Notes under the pieces: model-generated
Seen by the model: the letters and a program-made list of their open reading frames with translations, nothing else
What the model was told of the DNA's origin: nothing
The model's database searches: none
Program-made: the position numbers and the translations under genes
NCBI GenBank assembly: GCA_028281575.1
Contig: JANQJP010000013.1
Span: forward strand, 1-64,000
DNA: 64,000 nt
Origin: Cellvibrionaceae bacterium
GTDB taxonomy: Bacteria; Pseudomonadota; Gammaproteobacteria; Pseudomonadales; Cellvibrionaceae
Reading direction: 5' to 3'
In this document: one piece after another, positions 36,186 through 44,816 of the stretch
Position numbering within the stretch: the stretch's first letter is position 1
Layout: every line of letters starts with the position of its first letter

Positions 36186-37202
36186 ATGAAAAAATTACTG
36201 AATACGCTCTACATCACGCGGCAGGAGAGCTATTTGCACAAAGAGCGGGAAACCATTGTCATCAAGCAGGGCGACGAAAAGCTGGGTCAGTTCCCAGCAA
36301 TCAATATCGGCAATATTCTTTGTTTTGGCCAGGTTTCGGTATCTCCCTTTTTGATGGGTTACTGTGCCGAAAAAACGATTGGTTTGAGTTTTTATACTGA
36401 GTACGGACGTTACCTGGCACGCGTAGAAGGAAAACCGGTTGGCAATGTACTGCTGAGAAGAGCGCAGTATCGATGGGCTGATGACCAAGAGAAGTGTAAT
36501 GCCATTGCCCGTTTGATTGTCGCCGCAAAAATAGCTAACAGCCGCTCTGTATTGCAGAGAGAGATACGTAATCATGGCGAAAACCCGCAATTAGCCGAAG
36601 CGGTAGAAAAGCTTGCGGTCAGTTGTCGTCGGGCAAAGCATGCACGGAGTGTAGACGAGGCAAGAGGCATAGAGGGAGAGGCCGCTTCAGTGTATTTCGG
36701 CGTGTTTAACGAGTTGGTGCGTGGCTCGGGCTTTGCTTTTGGAGGGCGTTTTCGTCGCCCACCGCTGGATCCCGTCAATGCATTGCTTTCGTTTACATAC
36801 TCATTAATCGCGCAGGAATGTGTTTCAGCGTTGGCAGGTGTTGGGCTTGATCCCTATGTTGGCTTTCTGCACAAGGATCGACCAGGGCGAATCAGTTTGG
36901 CGTTGGACTTGCAGGAGGAATTCAGAGCGGCCTGGGCAGATCGTTTCGTTCTTACTCTGATTAATCGTAAGCAAGTGGCGTTGAAGGACTTTGTAACTGA
37001 GGCGAGCGGAGCAGTTAGCTTAACCGACGACGCAAGAAAACAGTTTTTAGCTGCCTATCAAGAGCGGAAGCAGGTGGAGATTATGCACCCCTATTTGAAA
37101 GAATCTGTTCCCATTGGTTTGCTGCCCCATTGCCAGGCGATGCTGTTGGCGCGACATATTCGTGGTGATACGCAATACTACCCACCGTTTTTGGCCAAGT
37201 AA
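36186..37202 (+). CDS. cas1: Cas1 integrase (type I-C)
   Basis: 338 residues. Metal-binding residues in ARGIEGEAASVYFGVF (Glu ~164), PYVGFLHKDRPGRISLALDL (His ~232, Asp ~245). N-terminal beta domain MKKLLNTLYITRQESYLHKE. With Cas2 it integrates new spacers at the leader end of the array. Separated from cas4 by 162 bases of structured DNA; only a weak ribosome binding site precedes the ATG. Stop overlaps the cas2 start (TAATG). Confidence 0.96.
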   Translation: MKKLLNTLYITRQESYLHKERETIVIKQGDEKLGQFPAINIGNILCFGQVSVSPFLMGYCAEKTIGLSFYTEYGRYLARVEGKPVGNVLLRRAQYRWADDQEKCNAIARLIVAAKIANSRSVLQREIRNHGENPQLAEAVEKLAVSCRRAKHARSVDEARGIEGEAASVYFGVFNELVRGSGFAFGGRFRRPPLDPVNALLSFTYSLIAQECVSALAGVGLDPYVGFLHKDRPGRISLALDLQEEFRAAWADRFVLTLINRKQVALKDFVTEASGAVSLTDDARKQFLAAYQERKQVEIMHPYLKESVPIGLLPHCQAMLLARHIRGDTQYYPPFLAK

Positions 37203-37495
37203 TGTTAGTTCTCGTTACCTATGATGTCAGTGTTGTTTCCGAAGGTGGGCAACGACGCCTGAGGAATATTGCCAAAGTCTGTCTCGATCACGGCGTTCGG
37301 GTTCAAAATTCCGTATTCGAGTGCGAAGTGGATCCTGCCCAGTTCACCGTTTTCAAGGCCGGGCTGGAAGCGATCTATGATCCGGAAGAAGACAGTTTGC
37401 GGTTTTATTTTTTAGGTAAGAATGGTAGAAGGCGTGTAGAGCATCTTGGTGCTAAACCCGCTGCTGATCCCCTAAGAGACAATCTAATTTTGTAA
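37202..37495 (+). CDS. cas2: Cas2
   Basis: 97 residues, normal length. Ferredoxin-like fold with the family N-terminus MLVLVTYDVSVVSEGGQRRL (Asp8 at the first strand) and GVRVQNSVFECEVD. Dimeric scaffold for Cas1 in spacer acquisition. Overlaps cas1 by one base and is followed 176 bases later by the first repeat. Confidence 0.96.
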   Translation: MLVLVTYDVSVVSEGGQRRLRNIAKVCLDHGVRVQNSVFECEVDPAQFTVFKAGLEAIYDPEEDSLRFYFLGKNGRRRVEHLGAKPAADPLRDNLIL

Positions 37496-37671
37496 TCGCT
37501 AACGCTAAGTGCTCATGAAAAGCCTGAATGGTTAGCGATTCTCTAAGTCCCTGTTCTTTAACAACATATTTCGATAACTATTCAGCCAAGTGTTTCTTAA
37601 CAGGTGTGCTTTGTTGTTTTAGCGGACTATTAAAAATTTATGGAGATAAATCATCGTGTTATGCTAGCGCG
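37496..37671 (+). promoter_or_regulatory. CRISPR leader
   Basis: AT-rich 176 bases between cas2 and the first repeat, the expected leader position; the single degenerate repeat at the opposite end agrees. It begins with an inverted repeat TCGCTAAC (37496-37503) / GTTAGCGA (37531-37538), which could form a hairpin after cas2 or bind a protein. No clear promoter hexamers could be singled out with confidence. Confidence 0.65.
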
Positions 37672-40600
37672 GTCGCGTCCTTCGCGGACGCGTGGATTGA
37701 AACCGAAGAAATTTTTAGAAAAATCCCTGTATTTAGGTCGCGTCCTTCGCGGACGCGTGGATTGAAACCTAAAAAGAGATTAAACTTTAGCCAAAGCCAA
37801 CGTCGCGTCCTTCGCGGACGCGTGGATTGAAACTGTTGTCTATCTCTCAACCCAGTCTGACAAGCCGCGTCGCGTCCTTCGCGGACGCGTGGATTGAAAC
37901 CGATACTGCCGCAGGCGATCTCGAACTAGTTAAGTCGCGTCCTTCGCGGACGCGTGGATTGAAACGCACATAGATATATCTAATTTTTGATCTAATGCGT
38001 CGCGTCCTTCGCGGACGCGTGGATTGAAACTCAGGATCTTGATAAAATAAGGAATGCCGCTATCGTCGCGTCCTTCGCGGACGCGTGGATTGAAACGTGC
38101 GGGTCGTGCCGGTAAAAAGTATCTTACAGACGTCGCGTCCTTCGCGGACGCGTGGATTGAAACAAAAAAATCCGCCATCGGCCCGCCGCCGGTTTGGGTC
38201 GCGTCCTTCGCGGACGCGTGGATTGAAACTAATTTTCCCCGTTTGTAGCATAGTATTGTAAAGGTCGCGTCCTTCGCGGACGCGTGGATTGAAACGAGAA
38301 TCGCGTAATCGAAATCGTCTTTTTCCCAGTCGCGTCCTTCGCGGACGCGTGGATTGAAACTAGTGATGTCGTACCCATCATGCTCTAAACCGCTGTCGCG
38401 TCCTTCGCGGACGCGTGGATTGAAACACGCTCGTCAACACGGAATGAAGAAACCAACGTAGTCGCGTCCTTCGCGGACGCGTGGATTGAAACGCGTGTCT
38501 GGATAAAATACTGCGGACAAAAAATCGTCGCGTCCTTCGCGGACGCGTGGATTGAAACAAATTGTGGCTGATCACCAGACACAGATAATGACGTCGCGTC
38601 CTTCGCGGACGCGTGGATTGAAACGCCAACTCTGCGGGACGATAATGTTTCCCAAGCGTCGCGTCCTTCGCGGACGCGTGGATTGAAACTCACGCGCGCG
38701 CGTTTACCATCATCCGAGATTCCGTCGCGTCCTTCGCGGACGCGTGGATTGAAACAACACGCACTGGGCGCACATTGTTGCAACCATAGTCGCGTCCTTC
38801 GCGGACGCGTGGATTGAAACCGACTCGATAGTCAACCTCATCAGCGACTACGCCGTCGCGTCCTTCGCGGACGCGTGGATTGAAACAGCATTAAATCGAC
38901 GCATTGGTGTTGACTTAATACGTCGCGTCCTTCGCGGACGCGTGGATTGAAACTAAGCCCTGCTCAAAAAAAGGCTCGGGATCGAATGTCGCGTCCTTCG
39001 CGGACGCGTGGATTGAAACTGGCTCGAGGGATGGTAATCCTTTCAGGCTATGAGTCGCGTCCTTCGCGGACGCGTGGATTGAAACTCAACAAATTCTGGA
39101 AAACGAGCGATCTGCTCTGGGTCGCGTCCTTCGCGGACGCGTGGATTGAAACAAAACCACAAGTGACACCTTGATTTTGTTCTGATGTCGCGTCCTTCGC
39201 GGACGCGTGGATTGAAACTAGCCGCAATTAAATGTTACACCCCCTGTATACGTCGCGTCCTTCGCGGACGCGTGGATTGAAACCGGTTGCCGCTGTTGTT
39301 TTTACCATCAACAAGTGGTCGCGTCCTTCGCGGACGCGTGGATTGAAACTTACCATCAACAAGTGCATTGACCTCATCAACTGTCGCGTCCTTCGCGGAC
39401 GCGTGGATTGAAACAGCCCGACCTCGAGGTTGCCCATGAGGAGCACTACGTCGCGTCCTTCGCGGACGCGTGGATTGAAACCTGACACTGTCCCCGACGC
39501 TGCTCCTGACGCTGGTCGCGTCCTTCGCGGACGCGTGGATTGAAACGTGCAACTCGTCAAGCAAGTAAGCAAGCTCGACTGTCGCGTCCTTCGCGGACGC
39601 GTGGATTGAAACTGTAACGCTATGTAACGTTACAAATTCATATGCTGTCGCGTCCTTCGCGGACGCGTGGATTGAAACCCGGTACAAGAAGCAGCAAAAG
39701 CTCAAGGCCAATGTCGCGTCCTTCGCGGACGCGTGGATTGAAACAAGTATCGAGAGTGGTTGTGTAATGCAAGTACCGTCGCGTCCTTCGCGGACGCGTG
39801 GATTGAAACCAGCGCCCATGCCGCAATACCTGATACTTCAGACGTCGCGTCCTTCGCGGACGCGTGGATTGAAACACCATTTCAGCCAAAGTACGTGCAG
39901 CACGAGCCGTCGCGTCCTTCGCGGACGCGTGGATTGAAACTTTTATGCCCGTTAACGTGACGCCGACCGGGCCCGTCGCGTCCTTCGCGGACGCGTGGAT
40001 TGAAACTACAGCCCCACGCGTAACACCCTTGTAAGTGTCGGTCGCGTCCTTCGCGGACGCGTGGATTGAAACACCGACCGCTCCGTTTGATGAGGGCGAA
40101 CAAAGTCGCGTCCTTCGCGGACGCGTGGATTGAAACACTCAAGGCGGTAGCGCACAAGGCAACACTATGTCGCGTCCTTCGCGGACGCGTGGATTGAAAC
40201 TTTTAGCATCCGACGTGGGCCGCCGGATTACATGTCGCGTCCTTCGCGGACGCGTGGATTGAAACGAAGCGATGATCGATGCCGGTTGCGCCGGATGGTG
40301 TCGCGTCCTTCGCGGACGCGTGGATTGAAACGCATTGAAGATGCGAGCGAAATCAAGATTTATCGTCGCGTCCTTCGCGGACGCGTGGATTGAAACTAGT
40401 GAGATAACAAATTCTTCTCGCTTTCCTGGGTCGCGTCCTTCGCGGACGCGTGGATTGAAACGGCATTATGTGACATGCTCGCGGACTGATCACCCCGTCG
40501 CGTCCTTCGCGGACGCGTGGATTGAAACTAAGTGACTTATTTGTCGCACGCTTAAACCGACGTCGCGTCCTTCGCGGACGCGTGGATTGAAACGATACAA

Positions 40601-41250
40601 AACGAAGTCATTGCCGCGCGAACTGAGTCGCGTCCTTCGCGGACGCGTGGATTGAAACGCTAATATTTTCGGCCGCGTTTAGTGCACCGAAAGTCGCGTC
40701 CTTCGCGGACGCGTGGATTGAAACAGATTCGGTAATGATACGCTTCTCGCCCTCGGTGTCGCGTCCTTCGCGGACGCGTGGATTGAAACCGGGTATTTGC
40801 GGATGCAGATTTCTGGGCTTAGTGTCGCGTCCTTCGCGGACGCGTGGATTGAAACAATCAATCCGGTATGCTGCGGCGGGGCTTGGTCTGTCGCGTCCTT
40901 CGCGGACGCGTGGATTGAAACATGCGAGTTTGCCAATGGCCAAAAACTCGGTTGGGTCGCGTCCTTCGCGGACGCGTGGATTGAAACATCCGGGTGCGCA
41001 GTGCCACCCGCAATACTTCCGGTCGCGTCCTTCGCGGACGCGTGGATTGAAACTTGAAAAAGAAGTGCGGCACACTCCGGCCAATTGGTCGCGTCCTTCG
41101 CGGACGCGTGGATTGAAACCTTTCCTATGTCCGGCAGATTAACCTCAAGCAATGTCGCGTCCTTCGCGGACGCGTGGATTGAAACACATCCTTGCCCAGG
41201 TTTTTCTGTCGTCGTTTTGTCGCGTCCTTAACGGACGCGTGGATTGAAAC
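37672..41250 (+). CRISPR. Type I-C CRISPR array, 55 repeats and 54 spacers
   Basis: The 32-base repeat begins GTCGCGTCCTTCGCGGACGC and ends GTGGATTGAAAC. Positions 3-9 and 15-21 form a 7-bp stem (CGCGTCC/GGACGCG) around TTCGC, and the last 11 bases are the handle. I counted 55 units by position; spacers are 33-36 bases. All repeats appear identical except the last (41219-41250), which has AA for CG in the loop and keeps the stem. Transcription is from the cas2 side. Two neighbouring spacers (39284-39317 and 39350-39382) share 16 bases. No spacer was recognised as matching this window, but no search could be run. Confidence 0.98.
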
Positions 41251-41380
41251 AGCCAATGTACAATCTTAGTTTTTAGTTTCTGAAAAATATGATTGTTTTT
41301 GACGTGAAATAGGGCATTTTCAAGAAATTTCTAAACATGCTATTTTTCATAGTATCACGATGTAAATCAGCAGCTAACCC

Positions 41381-41430
41381 ATTGATATCAAGTGGTAAAA
41401 ATGACGTGTTTACAATCGAGTGGGAGTAGT
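41381..41430 (+). other. Right attachment site (attR) and right-end arm of the island
   Basis: ACAATCGAGTGGGAGTAG (41412-41429) encodes T-I-E-W-E-stop, the guaA C-terminus, although no guaA lies here. ATCGAGTGGGAGT is identical to the end of guaA at 25971-25983. The 31 bases before it (ATTGATATCAAGTGG...) resemble those before the internal site at 28021. The remaining ~130 bases between the last repeat and this site are AT-rich with no feature recognised. Confidence 0.78.
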
Positions 41431-41445
41431 TAGGGTTTGCAGGCA

Positions 41446-43194
41446 CTAATTCGAAAGCTCTTTTACTTTGCGCAACGCCAACGTGTGGTTGGCATCTATC
41501 TCGAGTATGCGCTGGTATTTTTCCAGTGCATTATCGCCCTCAGGGCTTGTCAGTCGGCCTTCTTCCTCGTCAATGCCTGCGCTTTTGACCAGGCCATCTA
41601 TCATTAACGATTTTTCCATAGACAAAATCGAGGCTTGTTCGCGCCATTCCGCATCGGTCACGCGATTGAGTTTGGTTTGAATAATTCTGATGACATCCAG
41701 GTGAGGGGCCGCGGTACGTGCTTCCGCCAAATAGGTGTTGGCTATACTATAGTCCCGGCTTATCAGTGCCCGATCTGCCAACTTTGCGTATTCCTCGGCA
41801 ATTTGTTCCATCGCAGCCAGAGCTTCGGGATTTTCAGGCGCGATTGCCAATACGCGTTGCAGTTTGTTGAAAGCATTATTCGCATCGGGTTTTTTCAGTC
41901 TTTTTTCCCGGATATCTATTTGCGCTTCGGCGAGCAGTCGTTTAACGGTGGGGTTATCGGTGACATTCTCAATCGTTGTTGGCGGCGCAGCGTTTTGTTG
42001 CGGAGGGCTAAGCGATGGCGTATCCGTTTTCGTAAGTGTTGGTTCAGCGCCACCGGAAAATTTAGTGAAAAATATTATGACCGCAACGAGCATCAGTGCG
42101 ATGGTGCCAGTATAGAGAAGCCATGCGGGTGGTTTTGATCGTTCGCGTGGTGCTTCCTCCGCATCCGGTGGGACTTGCATGGCCGCCGTTTCGTCGTTCA
42201 CTGCCGCGGCACTCGTGTGCGTGGCTTGGTTGTGCGGGTGCACGATAGTCGGATCCAGCTCGGAAGAAGGCGCAATAAACTCTTCGGTAATATCTAGATT
42301 TGTTGCATTTGTTTCGCTGGGGCCAACGAGTTGTTCGAGCGCTTCGACAATTTCCATCGCCCGGCGATAACGGTCTTCGGGCGCTTTGGCGAGCATGGTT
42401 TCGAGAATCGGTTGAAATGCGGATACGAGTGGCGGTAGTTGGGGGACCGGGTCGTTAAAGTGTTTGTACGCCGTTGCAACCATGTCTTTGCCCTGGAAGG
42501 GTACGTGGTTGGTCAGGCACTGAAACAACAGAATGCCCAGGCTATAAATATCGGCTTGCGCGCTCGGCTTGGCACCGCGGATTTGTTCGGGCGCCATGTA
42601 TTTGGGTGTACCGACAATAAGACCCGTTTGGGTAAAATTCATATCCGAGTCAATTTCTTTGGCGATGCCAAAGTCGGTTAGAACAGCTGCGCCGTCTTCG
42701 CGGAACATAATGTTGTCGGGTTTTATATCGCGATGAATAATGCCTTTTTGGTGGGCGAAGTCGAGTGCAGAAGCCGCTTGTTTAACGATTTTTATCGAGT
42801 CTCTAATCGCGAGCCCTTCACCCAAGCGGGTGTTTAGATCACCGCCGTGCAGGTATTCCATTGCGATATAGAAATTATTTTGGAATTCGCCAACGTCGTA
42901 GACTTGGACGATATTGCTGTGATGCAGTTTTGCGACAATCAGGCTTTCCTGCACAAAGCGCTGGCAGAACAGCTCGTCTTCGCTGAGGTCAGGTTTTAAG
43001 ACTTTAAGTGCGACATCCCGATCAAATGTGTGCTGACGGGCGCGATATACCGAAGCCATTCCACCCCGGCCAATACGTTCCTCAATATCGTAACCCGGGA
43101 CTTGTAGTTCTTCGTTAGCCAACTTTTTTACCTGGTGAGTATATTCCGAACTATTGTGCGCTAAAGAAAGGTGATGGTCTAGCCAACAACTCAC
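41446..43194 (-). CDS. PknB-type serine/threonine protein kinase with TPR-like periplasmic region
   Basis: 582 residues from a GTG at 43194; a TTG at 43122 (LANEELQVPGYDIEERIG) with AGGT upstream is an equally good start. Hanks-type kinase at ~35-300: IGRGGMASVYRA (G-loop), VALKVLKPD (Lys), IIHRDIKPDNIMF (catalytic loop), LTDFGIAKE (DFG), APEQIRGAKPSAQADIYSLG. One membrane helix at ~357-377 (WLLYTGTIALMLVAVIIFF). The C-terminal ~180 residues are helical repeats (KLQRVLAIAPENPEALAAM, KYQRILEIDANHTLALRKV) that look TPR-like. A membrane sensor kinase; substrate unknown. It is the first core gene beyond the island. Confidence 0.9.
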   Translation of the reverse strand: MSCWLDHHLSLAHNSSEYTHQVKKLANEELQVPGYDIEERIGRGGMASVYRARQHTFDRDVALKVLKPDLSEDELFCQRFVQESLIVAKLHHSNIVQVYDVGEFQNNFYIAMEYLHGGDLNTRLGEGLAIRDSIKIVKQAASALDFAHQKGIIHRDIKPDNIMFREDGAAVLTDFGIAKEIDSDMNFTQTGLIVGTPKYMAPEQIRGAKPSAQADIYSLGILLFQCLTNHVPFQGKDMVATAYKHFNDPVPQLPPLVSAFQPILETMLAKAPEDRYRRAMEIVEALEQLVGPSETNATNLDITEEFIAPSSELDPTIVHPHNQATHTSAAAVNDETAAMQVPPDAEEAPRERSKPPAWLLYTGTIALMLVAVIIFFTKFSGGAEPTLTKTDTPSLSPPQQNAAPPTTIENVTDNPTVKRLLAEAQIDIREKRLKKPDANNAFNKLQRVLAIAPENPEALAAMEQIAEEYAKLADRALISRDYSIANTYLAEARTAAPHLDVIRIIQTKLNRVTDAEWREQASILSMEKSLMIDGLVKSAGIDEEEGRLTSPEGDNALEKYQRILEIDANHTLALRKVKELSN

Positions 43195-43252
43195 GGATGT
43201 AATTAATCGTGATGGGCCTCCAAACTAAGTGGTGAATGTTACACTATGGCCC

Positions 43253-44671
43253 ATGAATACTTTCTATTGGCACGATTACGAAACCTGGGGAACCAACCCT
43301 GCAATCGATAGACCTAGCCAGTTCGCTGGTGTGCGTACTGATCAGGATTTAAACATTATCGGCGAGCCGCTGGTTATTTACTGTCGGCCACCGGAAGATA
43401 TATTGCCTCATCCCGAAGCGTGCCTGGTCACGGGTATTACGCCTCAACGAGCGTTGGCTGAAGGTTATACCGAAGCAGAGTTTATTAAGCGCATTCATTC
43501 GGAACTCGCCCAACCCGGGACCTGCACCGTCGGCTATAACTCGCTGCGTTTTGACGATGAAGTAACGCGTTACTGCCTCTACCGAAATTACTATGACCCC
43601 TATGAACGCGAGTGGCGCGATGGTAATTCACGCTGGGATATTATCGACATGCTTAGGCTTGTCTACGCGCTGCGACCGGAGGGCATTGAGTGGCCACTGG
43701 TCGATGGCGCGCCATCATTTAGACTGGAGTTACTTACCGAGGCGAACGGCATTAGCCATGTGTCCGCTCACGATGCGTTTTCAGATGTCGTTGCCACCAT
43801 TGAACTTGCGAAGTTAATTAAAGTACGCAAGCCTCAACTATATGACTATGTACTTAAAAACAAATCGAAACAAGCTGCAGAGCGCTTTATTGATATTAAA
43901 AATAAAAAGCCCATGTTGCATATTTCGTCGCGATTTCCAGCTGCGCGTGGTTGCAGTGGATTGGTGGTGCCGTTGGCAGAACATCCTACAAACAAAAACG
44001 CTGTAATTGTCTACGAGTTGTCGGTTGACCCTGAACCACTTGAATATCTGTCCGCAGAAGAAATAGCACAGCGCGTATTTGTTGCTTCCGAAGATTTACC
44101 AGAAAATACAGAACGTTTGCCGATCAAACTGATACACCGAAATAAATGCCCAATTTTATTGCCGACAAAAATGCTTACAGATGATATCGCGAGCCGTTTG
44201 GGTATTGATCGACAACTCTGTGAGCGGAATTGGGCAAAGATTTGTACGATGGAACTGGCGTTTAAGCTTAGAGGAATGTATTCGCTGCAGACATTCCCGC
44301 CAAAATCTGATCCAGAACAAAAATTATATGATGGTTTTTTTTCAAACGATGATAAAAACGTGATGGGTTTAGTGAGAAGTGCCGATAGTGAGGCCTTGGC
44401 GTCAACAAATTTTGTCTTCCAGGATGAACGTTTAAATAAAATGTTGCCTCTATATAAAGCTCGTAACTTTCCAGACTCACTCACAGATCAGGAAATGTTG
44501 GACTGGGAAGAGTATAAGGGAATCAATTTATTCGAAGGAGATGAAGGAAAACTCACCATTGATCAATTTTTGGCTCGTGTCGATGAGCTGGAAGCTGACG
44601 AAAAATACACAGACAAAAAAGGTATTCTCTCAGACTTGCGTGCTTATGCATCATCACTACTAGAAAAATAA
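43253..44671 (+). CDS. sbcB: Exodeoxyribonuclease I
   Basis: 472 residues from the ATG at 43253; a GTG at 43229 is possible. DnaQ-like DEDD exonuclease: FYWHDYETWG (Exo I, Asp/Glu), SLRFDDEVTRY (Exo II), HDAFSDVVATIELA (Exo III with His/Asp), then an SH3-like and C-terminal helical region. Degrades single-stranded DNA 3' to 5' in recombination and repair. Divergent from the kinase gene. Confidence 0.95.
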   Translation: MNTFYWHDYETWGTNPAIDRPSQFAGVRTDQDLNIIGEPLVIYCRPPEDILPHPEACLVTGITPQRALAEGYTEAEFIKRIHSELAQPGTCTVGYNSLRFDDEVTRYCLYRNYYDPYEREWRDGNSRWDIIDMLRLVYALRPEGIEWPLVDGAPSFRLELLTEANGISHVSAHDAFSDVVATIELAKLIKVRKPQLYDYVLKNKSKQAAERFIDIKNKKPMLHISSRFPAARGCSGLVVPLAEHPTNKNAVIVYELSVDPEPLEYLSAEEIAQRVFVASEDLPENTERLPIKLIHRNKCPILLPTKMLTDDIASRLGIDRQLCERNWAKICTMELAFKLRGMYSLQTFPPKSDPEQKLYDGFFSNDDKNVMGLVRSADSEALASTNFVFQDERLNKMLPLYKARNFPDSLTDQEMLDWEEYKGINLFEGDEGKLTIDQFLARVDELEADEKYTDKKGILSDLRAYASSLLEK

Positions 44672-44756
44672 AACACCTGTATTGCATTTGCATGATGTTT
44701 TTGTGGATTATTTTTTTAGTTTTTATTAAGTCATATTTCTACAATACAAGCTTAAA

Positions 44757-44777
44757 GAAAGCGTCATAGGCGCTTTT
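44757..44777 (+). terminator. Weak terminator after sbcB
   Basis: AAAGCG-TCATAGG-CGCTTTT, a 6-bp stem followed by TTTT then CA, about 86 bases after the sbcB stop and upstream of the TonB-receptor gene. Short, so of modest strength. Confidence 0.45.
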
Positions 44778-44782
44778 CACAA

Positions 44783-44811
44783 TTCCCCCGCATATTTCTA
44801 TTTTGGGGGAA
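44783..44811 (+). promoter_or_regulatory. Hairpin sequestering the TonB-receptor ribosome binding site
   Basis: TTCCCCC (44783-44789) and GGGGGAA (44805-44811) pair perfectly over 7 bp around a 15-base loop. The second arm contains the Shine-Dalgarno sequence GGGGGA, six bases before the ATG at 44817. In the folded state the ribosome binding site is closed, so an RNA thermometer, sRNA-opened or protein-opened switch is possible. The structure is seen directly; its use is inferred. Confidence 0.6.
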
Positions 44812-44816
44812 CTACT

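Larger units (their letters stand above)
25984..41427. mobile_element. Genomic island in guaA carrying hipBA and type I-C CRISPR-Cas
   Basis: The 15.4 kb between the repeated guaA ends holds only accessory genes: hipB, hipA, a WYL regulator, cas3-5-8-7-4-1-2 and the CRISPR array. Core genes resume immediately outside on both sides. An internal copy of the site at 28055-28067 divides it into a 2.1 kb hipBA segment and a 13.4 kb CRISPR segment. Both right ends (28021-28070 and 41381-41430) align without gaps over 50 bases with 38 identities, so the two segments were probably placed by the same kind of integrase. No integrase, relaxase or transposase gene is visible, so the island looks immobilised or dependent on a helper in trans. 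Confidence 0.75.

Noticed and set aside
37528-41152. Many ORFs on both strands across the CRISPR array, with repeated SVASFADAWIET- or FNPRVREGRD-like units
   Set aside because: They are translations of the 32-base repeat in different frames; spacer and repeat periodicity explains them fully.
37672-41250. Self-targeting spacers against this window
   Set aside because: No spacer was recognised elsewhere in the window by eye, but no systematic search was possible, so no claim is made.
25984-41430. Search for an integrase, relaxase or transposase in the island
   Set aside because: None of the reading frames shows tyrosine or serine recombinase, DDE or relaxase motifs; the island is reported without a mobility gene.
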